Positions 28,561-37,038 of a stretch of 53,440 nt of DNA are shown here, in pieces; positions within the stretch are counted from its first letter, which is position 1, and each line of letters starts with the position of its first letter. The notes under the pieces were generated by a model. It did no database searches, was not told the DNA's origin, and saw only the letters and a program-made list of their open reading frames with translations. Both the position numbers and the translations under genes were made by a program. This DNA comes from Peptoniphilus sp. (lineage in GTDB: Bacteria > Bacillota > Clostridia > Tissierellales > Peptoniphilaceae): NCBI RefSeq assembly GCF_022767005.1, contig NZ_JALEOV010000076.1, positions 1 through 53,440 on the forward strand. Direction: 5' to 3'.

Positions 28561-29320
28561 ATTTGTATCTCTTTAAAACTCTATCGTTAACTCCATCCCA
28601 AAAACCATTCCTAAAAATCCTAAATCCATCTATGTAAAGAAACTTAGAAATTTTATTGTTTAGAGTAATAATTTCAGAATCAGTCAAATATGAATCTACT
28701 TCCCTAATTTTAACATCGTCGTTTTCACTTTTGAAAGAAAGTTGTAAATCAAGATGATCATTTATACTATTTATTTTTTCATTAAGCAACTTTTTCTTAA
28801 CGTCTGAAAGTGTATTTTTTATAAAAATCCTAATTTGCTTATCTTTTCTAATTTCTTTAAAAATCAACTTTTTAAAAGACAAAACTTCCTCATTTTGAAA
28901 TTCATATTGAAAAAGTTTTTTTCTATTATAAAGTTCATCAATAGTTAGATACTTCAATGTAATTATTTCGAGTATATTAATATGTTTTTTGGAATTAAAT
29001 CCAAGCCTATAAGCTTCTAAATATAAATAAAGCTCTAATCTATTGATATCATCGTGTATTAGACTAGAAAGGTTCTGTGCAATAAGTTCTATTCCTTCCT
29101 TTTGCCTATAGATTTTAATTATATCTTTTCTCAAATTTTCAAGAGTAACATATCTTGGATATATATTTTCGATTGACTCATAAACATTGTATAAATTAAG
29201 CAAAATATTTATGCTATCCAAATCACCCTTGTATAAGAAGTTTGCAATTAGGTATTTTTTTATATCTTTAAAGGCAACACTTTTAATAGGTTTCTGAATT
29301 AATTTTTGTGCCAAGTCCAT
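28559..29320 (-). CDS. Unknown cytoplasmic protein between asnA and ruvC
   Basis: Not recognised. About 253 residues from the ATG at 29318-29320, which has GGAGG 8 bases upstream; the frame opens seven codons earlier without a ribosome binding site. No signal peptide, membrane helix or cysteine cluster. It appears mainly helical and rich in Lys, Ile, Leu and Asp, with two marked segments: NILLNLYNVYESIENIYPRY and a C-terminus KFLYIDGFRIFRNGFWDG. It lies between an IR-type leader and its own terminator, so it is probably a single-gene unit. Confidence 0.65.
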   Translation of the reverse strand: MDLAQKLIQKPIKSVAFKDIKKYLIANFLYKGDLDSINILLNLYNVYESIENIYPRYVTLENLRKDIIKIYRQKEGIELIAQNLSSLIHDDINRLELYLYLEAYRLGFNSKKHINILEIITLKYLTIDELYNRKKLFQYEFQNEEVLSFKKLIFKEIRKDKQIRIFIKNTLSDVKKKLLNEKINSINDHLDLQLSFKSENDDVKIREVDSYLTDSEIITLNNKISKFLYIDGFRIFRNGFWDGVNDRVLKRYK

Positions 29321-29324
29321 AAAA

Positions 29325-29375
29325 AAATCCTCCGGTATCATATAAAATTATTATACTACATATACCGAAGGATTT
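29325..29375 (-). promoter_or_regulatory. Inverted repeat burying the ribosome binding site of the unknown gene
   Basis: Arms at 29325-29338 and 29362-29375 pair over 13 of 14 positions around a 23-base loop. In the minus-strand mRNA the right arm holds the GGAGG of the next gene and is followed by six U, so it works on paper both as a terminator after asnA and as a lock on translation. The loop contains a TATAAT. Confidence 0.65.
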
Positions 29376-29378
29376 GTA
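29350..29378 (-). promoter_or_regulatory. Possible promoter in the loop of the inverted repeat
   Basis: Minus strand TATAAT (29350-29355) with a weak TACAAA at 17 bases upstream (29373-29378). A transcript begun here would lack the left arm and leave the ribosome binding site free. Only the -10 is convincing. Confidence 0.35.
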
Positions 29379-29401
29379 TCCAATTTGTAAATTTCTTAAA
29401 A

Positions 29402-30397
29402 TTATAATAATTTTATTTTATTTTCTCTACAATAATTTAAATTACTTTCGTCCCAAACTCCAACTTGTACTTCTCCAATATGGCTTTTTTCAAGAAAAAA
29501 CATACAAATTCTTGATTGACCAATACCTCCACCAATTGTATATGGAAGGTTTGCGTTTAAAATGTCTTGGTGATATTTTAAGTTTAATCTGTCTGTTGTA
29601 TTTGCAAGTTCGCATTGACTTTTTAGAGAATTTTCATCTACACGAATTCCCATGCTAGAAACTTCAAGAGAATTATCTAAAACTTCATCCCAAAATAAGA
29701 TATCTCCATTAAGCTTCCAATCATCGTAATCTGGGCTTCTAAGATCATGAGGTTCTCCAGAATTCAAGTTTCCTCCAATTTCCATGATGAAAACTGCTCC
29801 CTTGTCTTTACAAATTAATTTTTCTCTTTCCTTAGGACTTTTCCATGGATATAAATCTTCTAACTCTTGTGATGTTATAAAAAATATTTCTTCAGGTAAC
29901 TTTTTAGAAAGTATATATGGATAAGTTTGATTAATATATTCTTCTGTTCTCTTAAAAACCGAAAAAATTTCTTTAACAGTTAAATAAAGATACTCTTTAT
30001 TTCTGTCACTTTTATCAATGATTTTTTCCCAGTCCCATTGATCTACATAAGATGAGTGAATTTCATCAAGCTCTTCTTCTGCTCTTATGGCATTCATATC
30101 TGCATAAATACCTTCATACTTATTGAAATTATATTCTTTTAAAGCGTTTCTCTTCCATTTTGCAAGAGATTGAACAATCTCAACATTTATACCATAATTT
30201 TTTAAGTTGAAATCTACCGCTTTTTCTCCATTTAAGTTATCATTAAGTCCTGTTTCAGGTCTAACAAAAAGAGGTGCAGAAACCCTTTGTAAATTTAAAG
30301 TATTTGCTAAATCCCTTTGAAAGTAATCTTTCACTGACTTAATTGCTATTTGTGTTTCTCTAAGGTCTAATTTTGTAGCACTAGAATTATTTCTCAT
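29402..30397 (-). CDS. asnA: Aspartate-ammonia ligase (asparagine synthetase A)
   Basis: 331 residues, standard AsnA length. It makes asparagine from aspartate, ammonia and ATP. The class II synthetase-like fold is seen in LDLRETQIAIKSVKDYF near the N-terminus, RVSAPLFVRPETGLNDNLNG, AKWKRNALKEY and the C-terminal YTIGGGIGQSRICMFFL. GGAGG precedes the ATG by 7 bases. A hairpin lies just before its ribosome binding site and another follows the gene; no T-box leader is present. Confidence 0.97.
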   Translation of the reverse strand: MRNNSSATKLDLRETQIAIKSVKDYFQRDLANTLNLQRVSAPLFVRPETGLNDNLNGEKAVDFNLKNYGINVEIVQSLAKWKRNALKEYNFNKYEGIYADMNAIRAEEELDEIHSSYVDQWDWEKIIDKSDRNKEYLYLTVKEIFSVFKRTEEYINQTYPYILSKKLPEEIFFITSQELEDLYPWKSPKEREKLICKDKGAVFIMEIGGNLNSGEPHDLRSPDYDDWKLNGDILFWDEVLDNSLEVSSMGIRVDENSLKSQCELANTTDRLNLKYHQDILNANLPYTIGGGIGQSRICMFFLEKSHIGEVQVGVWDESNLNYCRENKIKLL

Positions 30398-30417
30398 CTT
30401 TTTCCTCCATAACTATA

Positions 30418-30451
30418 AAAATTCTTTCACTCTATTGAATGAAAGAATTTT
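30418..30451 (-). terminator. Hairpin between the phospholipase-like gene and asnA
   Basis: A perfect 12-bp stem (AAAATTCTTTCA / TGAAAGAATTTT) with a 10-base loop, on the minus strand ending in U-rich UUUUUAU. It lies 6 bases past the upstream stop codon and about 12 before the asnA ribosome binding site. It is either a leaky terminator or an asnA attenuator. Confidence 0.65.
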
Positions 30452-30456
30452 ACTTC

Positions 30457-31107
30457 TTAAATAAATTGTATATCAAATTCCCCGCTATATTCAAGTATTG
30501 ATTCAATAACAAGAATAGAAATATTTGTTGATAAATTTAAAGCAAAATTTAAATCATTATCAAAACTGTGGTTTGAATTCTTATACTCATCAATTACATT
30601 AACTAAATACTTTTTAATTTTTTTATCAAGACTTAAATCTAAATCTTCAAAAATTCTAATATTTTCTAAAGAAATTACTTCCTTATAATTTTCTTCTAAA
30701 TACTTATTTTCTCTAGCATATAAAGCTAGATCTTGTTCGTACTTAACATGTTTTCTTAGATTTTCAACAAAAGTCATTCTGTAAGCATGAGGATAACATA
30801 CAAAATCGCAAAGATAATGCATAATTATGCCCAACTTTTTACTAATATAATTAATAAATAATTTACTTTCATTGCCCTCAGAATAAGAATATCTAGAAAA
30901 ATAAATAAGTCTACTTATCTCCCTTGCTATATAATCTCCTGATTCATCAAAATAATGTCTTTTTGTCTTATAGTAAGGTAAAACATCGGGAGCAATTGAC
31001 CCCCAAAGCAATTTATCTAAATTTAAGTTGATATTATATTTATCTTTTATTCTATCGTGGACTATTTTTGCCACAATTTTATGTGTATCTGGTAAAATTT
31101 TAAACAC
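30457..31107 (-). CDS. Zinc-dependent phospholipase C-like protein
   Basis: 216 residues. The histidine/aspartate pattern fits the zinc-dependent phospholipase C family: H9, GSIAPDVLPYY at about 36-46, H51, and HYLCDFVCYPHAYR at 97-110. No signal peptide is visible, unlike secreted clostridial toxins, so this is probably one of the small intracellular family members of unknown substrate. The apparent start is GTG at 31105-31107 with AGGA only one base before it, so the start is uncertain. It has its own strong promoter. Confidence 0.75.
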   Translation of the reverse strand: MFKILPDTHKIVAKIVHDRIKDKYNINLNLDKLLWGSIAPDVLPYYKTKRHYFDESGDYIAREISRLIYFSRYSYSEGNESKLFINYISKKLGIIMHYLCDFVCYPHAYRMTFVENLRKHVKYEQDLALYARENKYLEENYKEVISLENIRIFEDLDLSLDKKIKKYLVNVIDEYKNSNHSFDNDLNFALNLSTNISILVIESILEYSGEFDIQFI

Positions 31108-31139
31108 ATCCTAATAAAATTATATTTTAATACTATTCA

Positions 31140-31168
31140 ATTTTATACTTAAAAAACTAAATTGTCAA
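31140..31168 (-). promoter_or_regulatory. Promoter of the phospholipase-like gene
   Basis: Minus strand perfect TTGACA (31163-31168), 17-base spacer, TAAAAT (31140-31145). The -35 starts two bases past the stop of the GH18 gene. Confidence 0.75.
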
Positions 31169-31170
31169 TT

Positions 31171-32805
31171 TCAGTTTGTCTTTTCTAATTCTTTAGAAAT
31201 TACATCCCAAATATTTTTAGTCTCAAATCCAAGTCTCCAACTTCCAACTCCAGCTAAATTATATTTATTTACAAGAGAAACTTTTTTCTCAATTGAATTT
31301 GCATCTTCAATCCAAATTTTATAAGTTGAACCATTTTCTTGATATTCAACATAATTTTGTTGTGACTCTTTGTCCCAAATTGGTTTTAAATTCTTAGAAA
31401 CAATAATATTTGAAACTTCAGACATAGAAACTGTTTTTGATGTAACTTTTCCATTAGAGTCTTTCCATAATCTTGTATAAAGTGGAACACCTAAAATCAT
31501 TTTTTTATTAGGAACGCTTCTAAATAGTACATTTATACTTCCTTCAACCCACTTATATTGAGCAACGGAACCTGCTTCTTCTGATGAACCCCAGTGTTGA
31601 TCATAAGCCATAACTACTATATAATCAGAAATTTCTGCTAGAGCCTTTCTATCATAAGGTTCTTTAGTAACATCAGAAGAAATTTGCGGAGTCACATCAA
31701 CTGTCAAGATAAAATCTTCTCCAGCACTTTCTCTAAACTCTTTTACAAAAGCAGTTATATTATCTCTGTCTTCATTTCTCGTATGCTCAAAATCAATGTT
31801 TATACCCTTCATATTATACTTTCTACAAAGTTCTAAAGTTTTATCTATGATTTTCTTGCGAGTTTCCTTATTAGACAAAGCTTCATGAGTAATATCTGGA
31901 TCAAAAGAATTATCCAAATAAGCCCAAACTTTTATTCCTAAATCATTATATTTTTTTATATAATTTAGGTTTCCCCTATCTATCATATCGCCATTTCCAT
32001 TTCTAATGGAAAACCAAGTAGGGATAATTACATCAAGACCATTAATTCCAACTATTTGATTAACTTTTTCATCAGAATGTTCTGCATAGGTATAATCCCA
32101 CGTTAAATTAATTGGACTTTTAGATGTGTTTTTTGTTGCAGATGCTAAAGTGAACTTTTCAAAATTTTCATCAACACCATCTTTTAAAACATAGCCTGCA
32201 TATCCTTCAGGCATTCTAACTTTATAGTATTTGCCTTTTTCGCCATATATATATATTTTTTCACCCTGAGGGAGTTTTTTGATAATTGGACTTCTACGAG
32301 AACTATCTTCTCTCAAAAGAGTTTCTTTTGTAGTCTTAGTTAAATCGTATTCTTTATCTCTATAATCTAAAAGCAAAAGTCTAATATCTTTATTATATCT
32401 TAGGCTTACATTGTAATCGTATATAAATGTTTCGATTGGAAGCATAATCTTCCCATTTTTTTCAATAACTGGTGCTCTTAGATCTATTGTTCCGCTATTG
32501 AATTTTGCCTTATATTCATTTAACTTTAAAATTTTATTTGCATGTTCATTTTTTATTTTTACTTCTCCAGTTGATTTATCATAAAAAATATTTTCATCTA
32601 AATATTCTTTTATGTAATCAAGAGATAAATAAATCATGCCATCTTCTATGCAAAAATCTTCTTTGTCAATGTCTTTATCTTCTGTTATAAAGTTAAATTT
32701 ATCGTATTTAGTTGAAATTTTAGTAGTTCCTCTATTTTCAACAAATAAAAATGCACCTGCCGCCAAAATAATAATCAAAAAAATTCCAAAAAAAATCTTT
32801 TTCAT
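31171..32805 (-). CDS. Membrane-anchored GH18 glycoside hydrolase with SH3-like domain
   Basis: 544 residues. N-terminal membrane anchor (about 5-22), a copper-amine-oxidase-N-like beta domain (about 38-150), a bacterial SH3-like domain (about 158-212, REDSSRRSPIIKKLPQGE and YAGYVLKDG), then a GH18 barrel (about 232-542). The catalytic Glu is E340 in KGINIDFEHT, with VVMAYDQHWG and the C-terminal AGVGSWRLGFE also matching. Relatives such as YaaH/YdhD cut N-acetylglucosamine linkages in peptidoglycan, so a cell-wall role outside the membrane is likely. GAGGTGAT precedes the ATG. Confidence 0.9.
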   Translation of the reverse strand: MKKIFFGIFLIIILAAGAFLFVENRGTTKISTKYDKFNFITEDKDIDKEDFCIEDGMIYLSLDYIKEYLDENIFYDKSTGEVKIKNEHANKILKLNEYKAKFNSGTIDLRAPVIEKNGKIMLPIETFIYDYNVSLRYNKDIRLLLLDYRDKEYDLTKTTKETLLREDSSRRSPIIKKLPQGEKIYIYGEKGKYYKVRMPEGYAGYVLKDGVDENFEKFTLASATKNTSKSPINLTWDYTYAEHSDEKVNQIVGINGLDVIIPTWFSIRNGNGDMIDRGNLNYIKKYNDLGIKVWAYLDNSFDPDITHEALSNKETRKKIIDKTLELCRKYNMKGINIDFEHTRNEDRDNITAFVKEFRESAGEDFILTVDVTPQISSDVTKEPYDRKALAEISDYIVVMAYDQHWGSSEEAGSVAQYKWVEGSINVLFRSVPNKKMILGVPLYTRLWKDSNGKVTSKTVSMSEVSNIIVSKNLKPIWDKESQQNYVEYQENGSTYKIWIEDANSIEKKVSLVNKYNLAGVGSWRLGFETKNIWDVISKELEKTN

Positions 32806-32855
32806 TTATATCACCTCTCTAATTTATTTGCTCAAAATAAAAGATACTAAAAATA

Positions 32856-32868
32856 GGACTTAAAGTCC
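32856..32868 (-). terminator. Weak terminator after rplS
   Basis: Minus strand GGACT-TTA-AGTCC followed by TATTTTT, 5 bases past the rplS stop. Short 5-bp stem, so only moderate strength. Confidence 0.5.
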
Positions 32869-32873
32869 CACTC

Positions 32874-33221
32874 TTAGTAATTAGTCTTTTCTTTAACTTT
32901 TGCAGCCTTACCTTGTCTATCTCTAAGATAGTAAAGTTTAGCACGTCTAACCCTACCTTTTCTTGTAACAACAAGATCAGCAATTCTTGGTGAGTTAAGT
33001 AGGAAAGTTCTTTCAACTCCAATACCATAAGAAATTCTTCTTACTGTAAAAGTTTTTCTAGAGCTTTTTCCTTGAATCTTTATTACAGTTCCATCAAATA
33101 CTTGGATTCTTTGTCTTTCGCCTTCAATAATTTTATAGTGAACACTTACAGTATCCCCAACATTAAATTTAGGTAAATTTTCATTTAATTGTTCATCTTC
33201 AATAGCTTTAATATAGTCCAT
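32874..33221 (-). CDS. rplS: 50S ribosomal protein L19
   Basis: 115 residues. It sits at the subunit interface near bridge B8. The motifs [31 protein letters not shown] and the basic C-terminus [20 protein letters not shown] are characteristic. Strong AAGGAGG site. It overlaps trmD by 14 bases, the conserved rimM-trmD-rplS order. Confidence 0.98.
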   Translation of the reverse strand: MDYIKAIEDEQLNENLPKFNVGDTVSVHYKIIEGERQRIQVFDGTVIKIQGKSSRKTFTVRRISYGIGVERTFLLNSPRIADLVVTRKGRVRRAKLYYLRDRQGKAAKVKEKTNY

Positions 33222-33951
33222 TGTCTTTACCTCCTTCCAGTAAATCTTTCAATATATCTTTTTCTTCATCATTTAAAATCTTATTTTTTAATAAATCTGG
33301 TCTTTTCTGCAAAGTATTTTTTATAGATTCTCTAAGCCTATATTTTCTTATTTTTTCATGATCTCCACTTAAAAGAATATCAGGGACTTCAAGTCCTCTA
33401 AATTCTCTTGGCCTAGTATATTGTGGATACTCTAAAAGACCATTATAATGAGACTCGTCTTTAAAAGACTCATCGCTTGCAAGAACACCATCAAGAAGCC
33501 TTGATACACCATCTATAATTACCATAGAAGCCAGCTCTCCACCAGTTAAAACATAATCGCCAATGGAAATTTCTTCATCTACATAATTTTCAATGACTCT
33601 ATTATCAATACCTTCGTAATGGCCATTTAAAAGTATTATGTGTTCTTCACTTTTAAGTTCCTTTAGTTTATCTTGATTTAAAACCTCTCCTTGTGGAGAC
33701 ATATAGTAAACTTTAGAGTTACTTGTCTTTACAGATTCTATTGCCTCTACTATTGGCTTAATTTGCATTAGCATACCTGGTCCACCGCCATAGGGGTAAT
33801 CGTCTACTTGTAGATATTTGTTTATAGCAAAATCTCTAATATCCACAGTTTCGAGATCTAATTTTCCTTCGCCGATAGCCCTTCCAACAATAGAAAAATC
33901 TCTAATGTTATTTATGAATTCGGGAAATAATGTTAAAACACTTATTTTCAC
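33208..33951 (-). CDS. trmD: tRNA (guanine-N1)-methyltransferase TrmD
   Basis: 247 residues. It methylates G37 next to the anticodon using SAM, preventing frameshifts. SPOUT knot motifs YGGGPGMLM (about 58-66), [13 protein letters not shown] and [13 protein letters not shown] are intact. The start is GTG with AAGGAATGA upstream, overlapping rimM by 4 bases. Confidence 0.98.
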   Translation of the reverse strand: MKISVLTLFPEFINNIRDFSIVGRAIGEGKLDLETVDIRDFAINKYLQVDDYPYGGGPGMLMQIKPIVEAIESVKTSNSKVYYMSPQGEVLNQDKLKELKSEEHIILLNGHYEGIDNRVIENYVDEEISIGDYVLTGGELASMVIIDGVSRLLDGVLASDESFKDESHYNGLLEYPQYTRPREFRGLEVPDILLSGDHEKIRKYRLRESIKNTLQKRPDLLKNKILNDEEKDILKDLLEGGKDNGLY

Positions 33952-34451
33952 AAAATCATTCCTTCTATTAATTTAATAGTTATTGTAGAATCTATTTTTT
34001 TAATAAACTCCTTAACTGCAGGTATTTGATAAATACTTTTATCTTCACTTTCAATTATAAAAATATCATTAGCAGGATATTCTAATACCTCTTTTAATAT
34101 TCCTATATAATTTTTTTCAGTATCATAAACTTTTTTGCCAATTATATCAGAAATATAGTATTGGTTCTCATCTAAAGCTAGTCTATCTTCATCTTTAATA
34201 TAAATATACTTGCCCTTTAATGTGAGAACATCATTAATATTTTCATAGCCATTAAAAGTAATATAGACAAAATTATTCACTCTAACTCTTTTAATAGAAA
34301 ATTCCGTTAATTCATCGCCTACAAATACGCTTTTTAATTCAGAAAATCTTTTGTTATCAAAAGTATAAGGCTCAACTTTAATTTCACCCTTAATACCATG
34401 AGTATTTATTATCTTTCCAATGCACGTAATTGAATCTTTAATATTCTTCAA
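33948..34451 (-). CDS. rimM: 16S rRNA processing protein RimM
   Basis: 167 residues. It helps mature the 30S head. The RimM N-domain signature IGKIINTHGIKGEIKVEPYT (about 11-30) and the PRC-barrel C-domain (EVLEYPANDIFIIES) are visible. The proposed start is TTG inside the end of khpA (14-base overlap) with no clear Shine-Dalgarno site, so translation probably relies on coupling; the exact start is uncertain. Confidence 0.93.
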   Translation of the reverse strand: MKNIKDSITCIGKIINTHGIKGEIKVEPYTFDNKRFSELKSVFVGDELTEFSIKRVRVNNFVYITFNGYENINDVLTLKGKYIYIKDEDRLALDENQYYISDIIGKKVYDTEKNYIGILKEVLEYPANDIFIIESEDKSIYQIPAVKEFIKKIDSTITIKLIEGMIL

Positions 34452-34671
34452 TTTCTAAATTAACCTTTACATCTTCTTTTAGTGAAACAGCTTTTAAGAT
34501 TGCTCTTATTGCTTTAGCAATTCTACCTTGTTTGCCAATAACTTTTCCCATATCATTTGATGCAACTTTAAGAGTAATATCAATTGAATTATCATTCCTC
34601 GTCATTGTTACATCAACTGAAGAAGGATCGTCAACTAAAGATTTAGCAATATATTCAATTAATTCAACCAT
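34438..34671 (-). CDS. khpA: KH-domain RNA-binding protein KhpA
   Basis: 77 residues, single KH domain with the GxxG loop in MGKVIGKQGRIAKAIRAIL (about 42-60). It forms homodimers or pairs with KhpB/Jag and affects cell elongation and division in Gram-positives. Strong TTTGGAGG site before the ATG. It lies between rpsP and rimM as usual. Confidence 0.96.
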   Translation of the reverse strand: MVELIEYIAKSLVDDPSSVDVTMTRNDNSIDITLKVASNDMGKVIGKQGRIAKAIRAILKAVSLKEDVKVNLEIEEY

Positions 34672-34692
34672 TTTGGTCCTCCAAACATACTG

Positions 34693-34992
34693 TTATTCAG
34701 TAGCTTCTGATTCACTTGCTTCTGCTGTATTATTTGAGTTTGCACCAGCATTATATACTGAATTTTCTCTGAAAAGTCTGTCAACTGTATCAGTAGGTTT
34801 TGCACCATTTTTGATCCAATTATTTGCTTTTTCTGAGTCTACAACAACTTTTTTAGGAGTTGTTAGTGGGTTATAGTAACCAATCTCCTCGATGAATTTT
34901 CCATCTCTAGGACTTCTAGAGTCTGCTACAACTATTCTATAAAAGGGTTTTTTCTTTGTACCCATTCTTCTAAGTCTAATTTTAACTGCCAA
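34693..34992 (-). CDS. rpsP: 30S ribosomal protein S16
   Basis: 99 residues beginning (M)[18 protein letters not shown]. The start is TTG at 34990-34992, with GGAGGTG 6 bases upstream; a GTG five codons earlier would lie on the ribosome binding site itself. The core ends near residue 75, and a Ser/Ala/Glu-rich tail follows, somewhat longer than typical. Needed for 30S assembly. Confidence 0.96.
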   Translation of the reverse strand: MAVKIRLRRMGTKKKPFYRIVVADSRSPRDGKFIEEIGYYNPLTTPKKVVVDSEKANNWIKNGAKPTDTVDRLFRENSVYNAGANSNNTAEASESEATE

Positions 34993-35041
34993 ATTATTCA
35001 CCTCCACAATAAAATTTATATATTAAAATATATAAGCTACA

Positions 35042-36379
35042 TTAAAAGGAAAAAGGTAATTTAAACTTTCTCTTTCCCATACTTTTGGACATATTTCCAA
35101 ATTGTTTCATCATCTTTCTCATGTCTTTAAACTGTTTTATAAGTTTATTCACATCTGCTGGACTAGTTCCAGAACCCTTTGCAATTCTTTTTCTTCTTGA
35201 TGAATCTATGATTTCAGGCTTTTGTCTTTCCTTTTTTGTCATAGAAAGAATCATTGCCTCAACTTTTGCAAATTCATTGTCAGGTAAGCTAATACCCTTT
35301 AAAGCCTTACTATTCATACCAGGTATCATTCCTATAATGTCCTCAAGTGGCCCTATATTCTTCATTTGCTGCATTTGATCTAAAAAGTCTTCAAAAGTAA
35401 AAGTTGACTTTCTAAGTTTTTCTTCAAGTTCTTTTGCTTTTTTTTCATCCACAGCTGATTGTGCTTTTTCAATTAAGGAGAGCACATCTCCCATTCCAAG
35501 TATTCTTGAAGCCATTCTATCTGGGTGGAAGACTTCAATATTATCCATCTTTTCACCACTGGCAATAAATTTAATAGGAACATCAGTAACAGATCTAATT
35601 GATAGAGCAGCACCACCTCTAGCATCACCATCAAGTTTAGTAAGTATTACACCTGTTAACTTTAACATATCGTCAAACTTGTCGGCAACATTTACTGCAT
35701 CTTGACCAGTCATTGCATCAAGCACAAGAAGAACTTCTGAAGGCTCAAGTGCCTCATGAATATCTTGAAGCTCCTTCATTAGCTTTTCGTCAATGTGAAG
35801 CCTACCAGCTGTATCTATGATAACTACATCATTTCCATTTTTCTTAGCATGCTCAAGAGCTGCTTTAGAAATATCTACTGGAGAAATCTTATCTCCCATT
35901 GTGAAAACTGGAGTGTCAACTGATTTACCAACAACTTGAAGCTGTTTTATAGCTGCTGGTCTATAAATATCACAAGCAACTAAAAGAGGTCTTTTACCGT
36001 CTTTCTTTAATTTATTTGCAAGTTTACCACTCGTAGTAGTTTTACCTGCACCTTGAAGTCCGCACATCATTATAACTGTAGGCTTTTTTGAAAAGTCAAT
36101 TTTAACTTCGTTAGTCCCCATTAAACTTGTGAGTTCTTCATTTACAATTTTAATAACTTGTTGGCCTGGAGTAAGAGATTCTAAAACTTCTTTTCCCAAA
36201 GCTCTCTCTTTAACTGTTTTCACAAAGTCTTTAACAACTTTAAAATTTACATCAGCCTCAAGAAGTGCAAGTTTTACTTCACGCATAGCTGCGTCAATAT
36301 CTTTTTCGGATAATCTACCTTTTCCTGTTAATTTTTGCAAAGTACTTTGCAATTTATCAGATAAACTTTCGAATACCAA
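35042..36379 (-). CDS. ffh: Signal recognition particle GTPase Ffh
   Basis: 445 residues. N domain (1-90), G domain with MMCGLQGAGKTTTSGKLA (about 104-121), DTAGRLHIDE and TKLDGDARGGAALS, then a methionine-rich M domain (about 300-440) with FLDQMQQMKNIG and the RNA-binding SRRKRIAKGSGTS. It binds SRP RNA and signal peptides; the receptor FtsY is encoded upstream at 37039-38454. The start is TTG behind GGAGGTG. It lies 11 bases after ylxM. Confidence 0.98.
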   Translation of the reverse strand: MVFESLSDKLQSTLQKLTGKGRLSEKDIDAAMREVKLALLEADVNFKVVKDFVKTVKERALGKEVLESLTPGQQVIKIVNEELTSLMGTNEVKIDFSKKPTVIMMCGLQGAGKTTTSGKLANKLKKDGKRPLLVACDIYRPAAIKQLQVVGKSVDTPVFTMGDKISPVDISKAALEHAKKNGNDVVIIDTAGRLHIDEKLMKELQDIHEALEPSEVLLVLDAMTGQDAVNVADKFDDMLKLTGVILTKLDGDARGGAALSIRSVTDVPIKFIASGEKMDNIEVFHPDRMASRILGMGDVLSLIEKAQSAVDEKKAKELEEKLRKSTFTFEDFLDQMQQMKNIGPLEDIIGMIPGMNSKALKGISLPDNEFAKVEAMILSMTKKERQKPEIIDSSRRKRIAKGSGTSPADVNKLIKQFKDMRKMMKQFGNMSKSMGKRKFKLPFSF

Positions 36380-36390
36380 AAATTCACCTC

Positions 36391-36747
36391 CTAGTCAAAA
36401 AGTATTTTTCTTAGCTCTTTAAACTTCATATCGTTATTTTCATTTAAAGATTCTTTTTCTATACTTTCTAATATAGTTTCAATTTCTCTTCTTTTTATCT
36501 CTTTATTATCTTCTTCTTTTTTTGCATTTTTTATTAATTCAAGTTTTTTTTCAAAGTCTTCTAAATTATTTTCTGCCCTTTTTAAATTATCAAAAACCGC
36601 TTGTTTTGAGATATTGAGTTCTGATGATATCTCGTTTATTGTACAGTCATAGACATAATACATAAATGCGGCTTTTCTTTGCTTTTCAGTAAGAAGATTT
36701 CCATAAAAATCAAGTAAGTTGTTCATCCTAAAAAATTTTTCGTTCAT
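36391..36747 (-). CDS. ylxM: YlxM-family SRP-associated helix-turn-helix protein
   Basis: 118 residues from the ATG at 36745-36747 with GGTGAT just upstream. The frame opens nine codons earlier without a site. The sequence FYGNLLTEKQRKAAFMYYVY and a sigma-like helix-turn-helix (INEISSELNISKQAVFDNLK, about 43-62) mark the UPF0122/YlxM family, which modulates SRP function in streptococci and nearly always precedes ffh. Confidence 0.95.
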   Translation of the reverse strand: MNEKFFRMNNLLDFYGNLLTEKQRKAAFMYYVYDCTINEISSELNISKQAVFDNLKRAENNLEDFEKKLELIKNAKKEEDNKEIKRREIETILESIEKESLNENNDMKFKELRKILFD

Positions 36748-36768
36748 TTTATCACCATTCTCTAGCCT

Positions 36769-36789
36769 GGTCAACCTTTTTACTTGACC
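36769..36789 (-). promoter_or_regulatory. Small hairpin in the ylxM leader
   Basis: GGTCAA and TTGACC pair over 6 bp around a 9-base loop, between the -10 and the ribosome binding site. No T run, so not a terminator; role unknown. Confidence 0.4.
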
Positions 36790-36795
36790 TTTATT

Positions 36796-36824
36796 ATTTT
36801 AGCTAATACCTTCAAATATGTCAA
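36796..36824 (-). promoter_or_regulatory. Promoter of ylxM-ffh-rpsP-khpA-rimM-trmD-rplS
   Basis: Minus strand perfect TTGACA (36819-36824), 17-base spacer, TAAAAT (36796-36801). The rest of the gap up to the ftsY terminator (36825-37006) is AT-rich with no gene or other structure I can name. Confidence 0.75.
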
Positions 36825-37006
36825 TAACATTTTTTACTTTTTTTAATTATTTTTTATAAATGGAAATACCTTTATTTGATAATAATTTATTACTAAAAAT
36901 TTAACTTAAATGAATAAGTAGTCCTTAAATGTTAAATTGTTAAAATTCACACTTAAAATTATTGTTATAATTTTTTATATTTGGAAATAAAATTTTTCGT
37001 TAAAAA

Positions 37007-37027
37007 AAAGTAGGAAAATCCTACTTT
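37007..37027 (-). terminator. Terminator after ftsY
   Basis: Minus strand AAAGTAGGA / TCCTACTTT perfect 9-bp stem with 3-base loop, followed by a run of eight T (counting the stem end). It begins about 11 bases past the ftsY stop and separates the smc-ftsY and ylxM-ffh units. Confidence 0.85.
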
Positions 37028-37038
37028 AATAAATATTT

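Noticed and set aside
30398..30456. Asn-responsive T-box before asnA
   Set aside because: The gap is 59 bases and is filled by a simple 12-bp hairpin; no T-box motif.
36825..37006. Small RNA or 4.5S/SRP RNA gene between ftsY and ylxM
   Set aside because: The context is tempting, but the stretch is very AT-rich with no stable stem or conserved SRP loop sequence.
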